This document shows, in pieces, positions 52,170 through 61,554 of a stretch of DNA of 64,000 nt (positions within the stretch are counted from its first letter, which is position 1; each line of letters starts with the position of its first letter). Origin of the DNA: Gracilaria gracilis (taxonomy: Eukaryota; Rhodophyta; Florideophyceae; Gracilariales; Gracilariaceae). The position numbers were made by a program, and so were the translations under genes. Below the pieces are notes generated by a model. It did no database searches. It saw only the letters and a program-made list of their open reading frames with translations, and was not told where the DNA came from. The stretch is from assembly GCA_030374805.1 (NCBI GenBank), contig JARGSG010000184.1:485001-549000 (forward strand). Direction: 5' to 3'.

Positions 52170-53997
52170 CTAAGCGCCAGATGGCCCAGCACCTGGGGTG
52201 TTGCCACCGCCGGGAGCGCCGGAGAAGTGTTGCGCTGCAATCGCTTGCAGATCCGACTCGTCGGTCACCGTATCCGGTACGGCCACACCTACACCTCGTA
52301 GGAAGTCGCGAATAACCACCGCACGTGGCGTTATGGTAGCGCCGACGTCATCGGTTGTCGCCACAGATTGCCCCCAGGGGATTGTTGGATCAGGAGCCGC
52401 TTCAGCGGGTGGGTCGACGTTTTCGACAATGTCGCCCTCTCCCGTCGCTTCGGGCTTTTGTTCTTCCACTGTGCCCGCTGGGCTTCCCTCGTCCATGGGG
52501 CTTCCTCCCTCTACAGGGTCATCGTCGCCGTCATCGACGTAGATGAACCCACGCGGGTGCCCCTCGGGGATATACCGATCTCCTCGGCGACGCTCAGCCG
52601 CTTCGGCGGGTCCGATTACTTCCCATTCCCATGGGTCAAAGTAGACGAAATCGCCGGCATTGACAGTACGTCCCGGAGAGCGGTCGTTCGGCCGGCGGAC
52701 CCCACCGGATACCTGGTTGGCAGGCACTTCATCCCAGTCAATCTGGTCGATCACGCCCACCAGTTGGGTTGCTTCACGAGCGTTGCGCACTGAGCCGAGT
52801 ACTTCGGAAAGGTCCAAGTTACGGATTGATTGCCGGATGAGACCCGGAATATGCCACAGACGGTAAGCGTCGTACGCCTCGACGAGGAGATACGCCGCTA
52901 CGCGGACAGTCCATTCAGTGGCTAGGAGACTCCAAAGGCCGCGAGGCGGATTGTTCATGAAGTACGACCCGATGTATGTAATACAGGGCGGGAGCTCCAC
53001 GTAACACCCTCGTGGGACCTCGACGGCCGGCCAGAAGTCTGGAAGTTGCATGTACCGTCCTCGGCGGGCGTGCCCAGCCAGTCGTTCGACTTCAGAACAC
53101 TGGTATGGCGCCAGAATCCCAAAACGGGAGCGCCACTTCCGCTCAAAGCGGAGTCCTTCCAAGAAGGCTGACCGTGCTGGACGGCGGAGATACCGGAACT
53201 CGGCGCGAAGAATGGGCCGAGCCCACAGTATCAAATCCTGGTGAGGCTGTACGGTATCCGGAATATCGGTCGATCTCGTTCCAACGCGTTGGCAAGATAG
53301 TCGCCGTAGCCGACTTCGCCGAATGTTCGGTATCGCGCAACGTCATACCGGTACTGTTCCGGCACAGGATGCTCGTTCGGAGCTCGGAAGTGCCGCGCGT
53401 ACCCGATACGGGCCATCTCGTTTCGAGCAAACTGCCGCGACTCGTGCCGACCTACGAATAGGCAACTCGGATTCACCGCCACGCGGGGCGCGCCAGTCCC
53501 AAGAACGGGTCACGTCTACCGGAAGCCCGCCAGGGAGATTGCCATCGATGGTTGTAGGATTCGATAAGCTCGGTGTCCGAGAGCGCTTCGGCGTCAAACC
53601 AGGGTGCCTGGGCGAATATCGCACTATGCCGGTGAGGATCCCGGATGCGCAAAGTACCGAGAGCCGGCCAGCCAGCCGCGGAAGCGGGCAAGTCGATGTT
53701 GAACCAATCCCACACAGGGGCAGGACCAGCACCTTGTGCAGGCGCAGGACCTTGACCGGAAGACCCGGGTTGCGAAACTGCCGCCGCTTGCGGAAGAGGC
53801 ACGGACCGGAACGGCGGATTCGAGACTTGCATGCGTGCCGTCGAAGACGGAGGGGCACTCGGAGGTTGGTGAGGGTTGTTGTGCGACATTGTTGGGGAGT
53901 TGGGCGCTGAGGAAGATGGTGTAACAGGCGGTGGAGTGCGTGGTTCCGAACTTATCTCGGCAACCCCGTCGAGGGGGACGTGGTTATGAACTCCCAT
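52170..53997 (-). CDS. Antisense accessory gene of the chromovirus, in three -1-shifted frames
   Basis: Three open minus-strand segments abut: about 175 codons from the ATG at 53997 to 53473, then to 53231, then to 52170. The first is Pro/Ser/Ala-rich, then Trp-rich (WDWFNIDLPASAAGWPALG). The second has ordinary globular composition. The third, over 350 codons, is Trp/Arg-rich (RGLWSLLATEWTVRVAAYLL) and ends in an acidic Gly/Pro-rich tail. Each junction is a -1 step. The joined product would be about 600 residues. No family is recognised. Antisense or extra genes downstream of pol are known in some plant and fungal Gypsy elements. Real frameshifting, undetected short introns, or decay could each explain the discontinuities; the near-identical LTRs argue against long decay. 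Confidence 0.6.
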
Positions 53998-54036
53998 GGT
54001 GGAGCGTGGACGGCCGTCTGAACGGTGTCTCAACCT

Positions 54037-54049
54037 GAGAAGGGGGAGA
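54037..54049 (+). other. Polypurine tract
   Basis: GAGAAGGGGGAGA directly precedes the 3' LTR, the expected site for plus-strand DNA priming. Confidence 0.85.
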
Positions 54050-54911
54050 TGTAGTGCAATGGCCCTTTACAGGGGATGCGCGTTACAGCTCTTCATAAGA
54101 GTTTGATCCGTTTCCGGTCTCGCCACCGCTAGATATGACTAGTTATTAGTTTATTATGCCCATTATGGGGTGCGCCTAGGAAGGGTAGTAATTGTAGACA
54201 CGTGTGTCTGCAATGGCCCGATGTCGGGTGCGCCGTGGGCAATCCCTCACGGGTAGTCCACGTGTAGTGTCATGGCCGGCAGTGCCGGTTACTTAGATAT
54301 TTACTTGATATTTTCAAGTGCCGTATATAAGTGGCGGCACTTGCCGCCACTGTACGGAAGTAAACCTCAAGGAGGACTTTGGCTCTGACTTGTCGCAGCT
54401 TGCGCCCGACTCTAGCCCACTTCTTGGGAAAGTCGCCGCATATCCGGACTTGTCAACCGCCTCTACCATCGAGGAGTTCTGGACCGTCGTTACGGCTATT
54501 TCTTTATTGTTTTTCCGTCACCATTGGTGCATCTTCCGTCATACGGCTCTTGCTGCTTCGCCCTGTTATACAGGTTGTCCCTTTTGGTATTGGGCTTGCC
54601 GCCCCACTCTCGTGAGTCAGTGCTCCGCTGCGCGGCTCATTTGTTGATCCCTCGTTGCCCATTCCGTTGGGTTGGATACTGCCATACGTATTGGTTCGTC
54701 CGACAGTGTCGGTTTCTAAAGCTGATTCTTCACCCCTCCACCTCCGACTGCACGCCCAGATCGGGGCCACCCGGACTTACACCCGGCTCGTGTTGGCCCT
54801 ATCGGAGGGTTCTGCCGCTCGACTGCCCTTCACAGGGAGCAGGGCCTGAACACCCTGAGGTGCTCGTCCGCGACGCGGCTTGTTGTTTCCCGTCGAGGGC
54901 TTTGCACCACA
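54050..54911 (+). repeat. 3' LTR of family A element
   Basis: 862 bp, essentially identical to the 5' LTR, followed by target duplication AAAAC. Confidence 0.97.
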
Positions 54912-54916
54912 AAAAC

Positions 54917-55585
54917 CGCATTGCTTGCAATCTGGTTTGCATTGTCATGCGGTTCTTTTGTACGCTAACATTGTTATCGTGCGTCGTGGGATAGATCTAC
55001 GTACTGATTGAGATAAATGAATATTCGGTGTAATACAACTGCATATTCCTTCTACTCTGCCAGATTGACCTCTAACAGCGCAGGAGGTCTATTGTAATCT
55101 TGTAGGTACATTACACTGTCATCTTTCAGGCACCATGGCGCACCTTTATTGGGCACGTAAACCGTTGGCTACAACTGAACCTGACGACGATACAGCCCTT
55201 TGATATGCGACGATTATCTGTGTGTATGGCTCGTAGCTGCGCATGACTTCGTCACCGTGCCAAAGTAAGCCTCTATTTCAATCTATGGACACGAAAGCAG
55301 CTTCAATTTTCATTCATGAGTAGTTTACACTGTGAACCTACAATACAACTTTTGCAAAACTAAGCATCTTCAACACGCACAAAACACCACAATGTAAACT
55401 TGGTTGAATAGTACATATTTGTACCTTAAAGATGAACAAAAATGCTGTATAGAAAAGGTAGAATTCTTACAGTTCCATTCACTTTCGCACAACAGATACC
55501 ACTTCACGCAATCACTATTTCAACCGATGCATTTTCACAGATTCAAAGTTTCGTAAAACACTTGACACCCGTTTCAAATCCTCTT
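54917..55585. other. AT-rich flank between chromovirus and DNA transposon gene
   Basis: No frame or RNA gene supported. It may include one end of the CMC-like transposon, but I could not identify a terminal inverted repeat. Confidence 0.45.
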
Positions 55586-57311
55586 TCATATCATTCGAAG
55601 TGAGGCTAGATTTGCCTTTTCGGTAACACTTAGTACGCTGCACACATTAACCGAACATAAAATGCTAGGAAATAAATTCCCCGGTTCTTCCAATACATTT
55701 TCTGTACTTGTTTGCCCTTCACTTATAAGCTCGTTCAGCTCCAGTACTTCTTTTGCCCATACTGGCGCATGTGATCTATTCATTCCCCCATATTTGACAC
55801 CACAAACCTTTTGTATAGCCCTTGATACCTGTGATCGTTAGAATAAATACATTTGTGTGTTATAACTCAGAAGTCGCCTCAAAAATAGTATGTTACTCAA
55901 CAAACCTTAACCGATACAAATCCCAAACTGTAGATGTTCATTTGAACCGGATCCACCTCGAGTATTTCAGCAGGTATTTCTTCCAAACTTCCATAAATAA
56001 CATGATCTTTAAGATTGTTCTTAGCTGATTTACCAGTTGCGATGGCCTCTGTGACACCTGATACGCAGGCAGATCTCCAAGCGTCTTGAAATTCTTTCTT
56101 CATTCTATGCTCACCTGTTTGAAGAAGTTTTAGCGAGAACACCCTCTTCACCTGTGCCGAAGCTTGAGATCTCGGCTTCAGTGGGCAATGTACCAGCGTC
56201 GCGTTACAGAAAGACGAAAACTGTGAAAATGTTAGAAAGAGCAGGCAAGGCAATTAAAAATATGGATAACTCACCATCAACTTTCGTATGCTTTCATGAG
56301 CCCGACTCTGCGCACGAGATGCATATGCAGAGATTGTAGTCACAGTCTCTCCTTTCCGCTTAGCAAGCGTTATGTTCTTATTTAGAAATTCCTCTATGTT
56401 CTCTCCGTTGCAAAAGAAGCCTGCTCCCTTCCATAACCATGAACATTCCTTATCATTGACTGTAGAAGAAGGGTTCTCAAGATCCATTGAAATATTAAAC
56501 AAGTGTTCCCCTCGATCTGGACGTAAGAACTCCTGACAGCACATGAAGCGACAATATTCCTGTTAAGATAGTTAGTACTCTACAGCACATCGCAACGCAA
56601 ATATATGATAAACTTACATGAAGCAAATCGGCTTTCTACGATATATCAAATGCCCATAAGAAGATGTTAGTCACTGAGTGGTTTCCAAACATTGTAAGAA
56701 AATCGTACCTCTATCATCATTTGAGGGTCATCTATTGCGACTCCCGAAGCTTCTTTGTTGGCCATTGCCATAGCCATTGTCTCTCTACTACTTCTGAGCT
56801 CCTTCACAATCTCTTCTGTGCTTCTCTGTACTTCTGTTCGGAAGGCATTCAACGTATTGCACACCTCATTGTTTGAGGTCGAAATAGTATCGCATACCAT
56901 TTTCAGTCCTCCCGACAAAGCTTCAAATACACGCTTTGATTCCGAAACCATTTTGTTTATGCCCTCAGACAATGCTTTCCGAGGCGGTGTGCATTGTCGT
57001 ATAGGACGTCTTGCATTGTCAACCCTCGGGCTTCTTGGCACAGAAATGGGGTCTGAAGCCCGTGGAAGCGAGGGTCCTTCGCATGGCGGGGATTCCTGTG
57101 CTCCAACATTTGTTTGCCTCGGTGTAGTAGATTGAACAACGTGAGGGGGAAGTTGTTGTAGTCGTGGCAGAGGTGCAGGTCCCGCCTGGCTCGAATTCTC
57201 CACATGGTTCTCTGTTCGGCCTACTGTGACCATAGTTCGTCGATTGACTCTTCCCCGGGGCTTGGAAATCCCGCTTCGTACTCTAGAATGGGCTGCGCCT
57301 GGTGTTCTCAT
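55586..57311 (-). CDS. Spliced five-exon accessory protein of the CMC-like transposon
   Basis: Exons, in order of transcription: 57311-56709, 56635-56618 (only 18 nt), 56559-56275, 56220-55912 and 55828-55586. All four introns are GT-AG and phase 0, of 73, 58, 54 and 83 nt. Each holds CTAAC upstream of the acceptor, the second a full TACTAAC. The product is about 485 residues: Pro/Arg/Ser-rich N-terminus, a helical segment (about 130-190, NKMVSESKRVFEALSGGLKM), then a Cys/Trp-containing region and a C-terminal part with FQDAWRSACVSGVTEAI. No family recognised. It is divergent from the transposase gene with about 270 bp between starts. A TNPA-like DNA-binding helper is a plausible role by analogy with CACTA elements. 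Confidence 0.75.
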
Positions 57312-57584
57312 GGTTTTGGTGCACGATGTTGAAAAACCGCACTTGAAACCCCTGCCGGGGAAAGAGTGAAACCTGAAACATTGTGTGAGCCCAAATACAT
57401 GCGGTGAGTAAACCCTTTCGTTCCATAACTCGATCGAAAGACAAAAACGCTTAGTTGCTTCATTTTCGGACGTCGAACCGAAACTTGTCCTCGGTACTCG
57501 TACCGAAGTTTCATGACGAACTTTGTAGTCTCTTTGCACCATCGTACCCGTGCACCTTTCTCCTTCATCTACTTCTGTATTCAT

Positions 57585-59744
57585 ATGCACAAATGCAGGA
57601 TTTGCAACCGTATTTTCCCCGTTCGAGTAAACCTGCATCGCCACTTGAAGCGGTCTCACCCAATCCGTCGAAGAATTAACAGCTTTGCTTCCAATTCTGG
57701 GCGAACGCTTCAAACTGACGGTACTTATCGCATGAACGTGCCACCAGCTACGTCAAGCAACACCGATGAGGTTCAATATGAACCTTACAATGATAACCCT
57801 GTTGAAACCTCTGCGGACAGTTCCACAGATGACTTGAATGGCGCCAAAACCGTTTCCGACATGGTATTCGATTTCTATACTGCTTACAATGACAGCTCTT
57901 ATCCAGTGTTTATGGGATCCGCAGAACCATCTCCACATCCCAAAGAGAGCCATCAATCCTGTAAGATACTGCTGGATCATTGTGTTGGGCATCAAATGAG
58001 TTCGGGACAGGTAGCCAGCGAAGCAAAAATGGTGATGGATATTGAAAATCATCTTCCGCAACGACTTCGGCACGTTACGAATCAGTTCGGAAGTCCCAAA
58101 AGTTTCAGCTCCTATGTCAATCGTGTTCGAAAATGAACGGTTCTTAATGACGGTTGGCGAACTGCCTCCATTGAAACTTCATGGCGAAAGAACGAAACGG
58201 GAGTTTTTCGTTCCACTCTACAACTCCTGTTGGAGGAATTGAAGTCAGTCGGGGGTCGTTCTGGTGTACAGCACTTTGCGGTACAGAGTAACGGAGGAGA
58301 AATAGTTTTCTCAGCACAATGAGACTCGTGCATTCTGGAAAGGTTTTCAAAAGAGGTTAGAGAAAACATCGTGGTTCTGAGTATAGACCTCTATTGCGAT
58401 GGAACGATTTTGTCGAACTCTGGCTCACAAAGTGCCAATACCATGAGGGTCCGGTTCAATAACCTAAGAGCAAAATCCACAGAATGGCATGATGTGGGTA
58501 TTGTCCCTTGTGTGAACACATTCGGCATAGATCGATCGCAAGGAGAACTACGAAGAGAGAGACTCCAACTCTTTCACCGATTCTTGTTTCTCGCTTTCAA
58601 AGATCTTCTTGAAGCGTCAAAGGCTAGAGTGGCTGTTCGTGAGACAGTGTTTATCCCCAGATTGACAATGATAGTTGCAGACTAACCCCAAGAACGGGGT
58701 TTCCTTGCGCTCAAAGACGCCAACAGTTTTCGAGACTGTTCACTCTGTGCTATGCCTTTCAAAGCTCATGAATGTGATGAAGGTCCTGACCCTAGCCATG
58801 TTCAACAATCTCGAGCAAGAGCAAGCAGAAGAGGTATTTCCAAAACGGTAGCATTTCAGTTGCTAACTGCAAAAAATAGGCTTCCAAACGCGGTCCCAAG
58901 ACGAAAGCTTCTAACGAGGGAGAGAGGGAATCTCGAGATCGCTCGCAAGTATCTATCACGAATGAGCGCTCATGAATATCCCCCCGCTTTGGCTGCAATC
59001 TATGGCCTGGGTACATCTCCGTTTTTGCTTTATGAAATTGTTGCCTTTGACACCTTGCACAATCTGGACCTTGGAATATACCGATTAATCGCTGACATTG
59101 CAGGTGAGTTACTTGGCCAGGACCGAAAATGTCTCTACTCCACTACTCGGGCGGTTTCCATTGCAAACCAGCGTATGTTAGATGTTTCGGTATTATCAAG
59201 GATTCCAAAAGTTGCTCCGTTTGTTGTGAGTTCCAAAAAAAAACAATCGGGAATGTCTGAAATTTTCCGAAGAGAGCAATGTTTTTTCCTGTGGTTTGCT
59301 CTCATGGGCATATCATCTCGAGAGCCAGACAAAGACAATTTAGTGCAGGCTGCTCTTCAAATGGCATCGGTATACAAAGAGCTTCTCGGCGTTAACTGTT
59401 CTCCAGAAGCGTCGCGTAGATCAGTTGGTGATATTAATCACTTACAAGAGCAATGCTTCAACCTTGGAACACTTCTGTGTAAAAAACTCGGAGTACGAGT
59501 GAACACCAAAATGCATCGACTGATGAGACACATTGAAGATCATATGCTTAGCTTTGGCTGTATCCGTAGAGGCGCGACAGACGCAAATGAATCAATGAAT
59601 AAGCTGACCAAAAAGGCTTACCAATCATCGAACAGGCACCGTCTCCAAATTGCCCCACAGCCTCTTTCCGCTAGATGTAGCACCGAGCTAAATGACGCAG
59701 CACTACAAAAAATTGGAAACAAACACGCCAGCTCTTCTTACTAG
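57585..59744 (+). pseudogene. CMC/Plavaka-like transposase with three in-frame stops
   Basis: One continuous frame of 720 codons is interrupted only by stops at 58134-58136 (TGA), 58308-58310 (TGA) and 58683-58685 (TAA). It begins with a C2H2 finger (C-x2-C-x12-H-x4-H) at MHKCRICNRIF. Then come SIDLYCDGTILSNSGSQSA, FIPRLTMIVAD, and after the third stop a segment with a C-x2-C motif (DCSLCAMPF) and YEIVAFDTLHNLDLGIYRLI. These are hallmarks of Plavaka-type transposases of the CMC (CACTA/Mirage/Chapaev) group. Each stop is one C-to-T change from CGA or CAA. There are no frameshifts before the C-terminus, so inactivation is recent or the stops are tolerated. An ATG at 57513 is an alternative start. 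Confidence 0.82.
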
Positions 59745-60340
59745 AGTTACTATTTTTGGAGATTCTAGAGAACACGACATTTTAAGATTCTTGACAGGGA
59801 CTGCGCATGAGCGCAGTAATCGAGCCCTCTTTGGTTGTGCTCTAATTAATAGCCGGATATGTGACTGCAAGTCTGCGGAAGAGGCCGAAATTATTTTGTC
59901 ATGCACGGTGTGTGACATCAATGGTGTTCATGATCTTCGAGGAAAATATGAAATGAAAAAACCGATCCAGTATATATGGTGGAGTGGTGTAGGAGCTTCA
60001 AATGTGAAGCCTATTCTTACCGCGGGGGATAATGTTCGTGGATACGCTTGCCACAATTGTGTCAGATATTGAAGCAATAGTGGAGAGCGAATTGGGATAA
60101 TTTCGGCTTTGTTCGACATTCTCGCACATCCCGAAACCCGGTTGGCTGTGATACGAAAACTTGTCAAGACGGAACCTGAACTAGGAAATGTAAACGTTGC
60201 CCAAATATATGGCAATACAAGAATGAAGTATTTTATCGGTACTAATGATGTACGAAAATCAAATGAGCTGTTCCTGATGATGGCGCAGAGTGTTTCTGTG
60301 GCGCTGACTGTTGCAGTATTTGAGGACGCGGTCGGCACGC
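59692..60340 (+). pseudogene. Open segment downstream of the transposase, one in-frame TGA
   Basis: In the +1 frame relative to the transposase, coding-like sequence runs from about 59740 to 60340 with one TGA at 60070-60072. It has ordinary globular composition (RVTIFGDSREHDILRFLTGT, FDILAHPETRLAVIRKLVKT). It may be the transposase C-terminus beyond a frameshift or intron, or a separate small gene. No domain recognised. Confidence 0.45.
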
Positions 60341-61238
60341 GTAGTGCGCATGATGGCCGCTTTCGCCCTCGGCTCAAAAGCGGAGCAGCAAACGGGTAGC
60401 ACAGCGCAATGGCTCGTTCTATCGACGAGGAGCCGCTTCATGCGCTGTGGCACAAGGCGCCCCAACGAGAGCTTTCACTGTAAGAGTGTATGCGCGCGAT
60501 GCACGTATGACGTCACCAGCACCACGGCGTTGACAACTGATTGGCGCACATGTACCACATACACTGTCACGCGCTTCATTAAACGTTTCAATTGCAACCA
60601 ATGGTTGCACGTCGTGCCTCAGCCATCACTGCTGTAAGCTGTGAGCAAACGCTACAGTACCGTTGGTGAAAATCGCTACACGTATTCTTCTTCCCCTTGC
60701 GACGGAGGTGGCTCACTCGATCGTATCTAACTCCTACCAACTCTTCCTCGCTTGACGTAGCATCAGCACAGCATTCGAATTTCGAATCCAACGCTGGGTT
60801 CATCCCACGATAAACGGCGCATCTAACAGCGCTCCATCACAGTGCTTGCCCATTTCCGTAACAGCCCACCGCTGGCGAGCATTGATTCTACCTTTTGAAT
60901 GTACAACATTTCATACCGCCTCTGCACGGCGTGGCCACAACTCATGGTTGACAACTGACTGGCGCAGCTGTATACCGTTTGTCGCGCGCTGTATCCAACT
61001 TCCCTGCTTCCATTCTGCTAAACTTTACAATTCCTTATCGTCGCGTCGTCCCCTTGGCTGCACGCCCATGTTCCTCGCACTAGTAGCATAACGCTTTAGG
61101 GCGAGCTTCGACGCAGTGATACTACAAGCGTTCACTGCCGCGCCCTCTACGTCAGCACGTATTAATGCTTCATGGATGCTCCTCATGCTTCGCCTACCTT
61201 TACGGAAACATTATCATCACCGATACCTTCTGGATAGC
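60341..61238. repeat. Dispersed repeat, copies 2 and 3, with composite TGACGTCA site
   Basis: 60500-60790 is related to 39700-39960 and 60930-61060 to 40040-40135. TGACGTCA lies at 60508-60515 and TTGACAACTGATTGGCGCA at about 60530. TTGACAACTGACTGGCGCA recurs at about 60948. No gene supported. Confidence 0.6.
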
Positions 61239-61502
61239 TGTAGTGGATGAAGGCATCCACTTCGGCACTGAAGTAGATATAGACATCCACTTCAGCACCA
61301 TAGCTCCACCAAGGATTGCTGCACCCACGCTCGGGTGGCATTACCTCCTACATAGTTAGTGTACCGTAGTAGTTTTCTGAAGCAGAAGACATCGGCAGTG
61401 GTGTACTTAAGACACCACATCTCTACCTCTTCAGTAAAATCAGAGGTATCGAACCTCAACACTCAGCACCCCTCTTGCGCATTGCAACCACACAAGCGCA
61501 CA
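61239..61502 (+). repeat. 5' LTR of family B element
   Basis: Starts TGTAGTGGAT and ends AGCGCACA. It holds several stems, for example GTGGATG-AAGG-CATCCAC near its start and GTGGTGT-ACTTAAG-ACACCAC near 61397-61417. Confidence 0.92.
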
Positions 61503-61554
61503 GTGATCACTGCCGATACTGGTTGTATCGCGTTTCGCTTGTTCGATCACCACA

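Larger units (their letters stand above)
43168..54911 (+). mobile_element. Complete chromovirus (Ty3/gypsy LTR retrotransposon), family A
   Basis: An 11,744-bp element bounded by LTRs of 861 and 862 bp with TG...CA ends and flanked by a perfect 5-bp duplication AAAAC (43163-43167 and 54912-54916). The only LTR difference I notice is one G (near 43355 against 54238), so insertion is recent. Order: 5' LTR, tRNA primer site, gag, pol (protease, reverse transcriptase, RNase H, integrase, chromodomain) in the -1 frame, hairpin-rich spacer, antisense accessory gene, polypurine tract, 3' LTR. The chromodomain places it among chromoviruses. Both gag and pol are open, so it may be active. Confidence 0.97.

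Noticed and set aside
10460-60072. Stop-codon reassignment to explain in-frame TAG, TGA and TAA
   Set aside because: TAG, TGA and TAA each end well-supported genes in the window, so a general change of code is unlikely.
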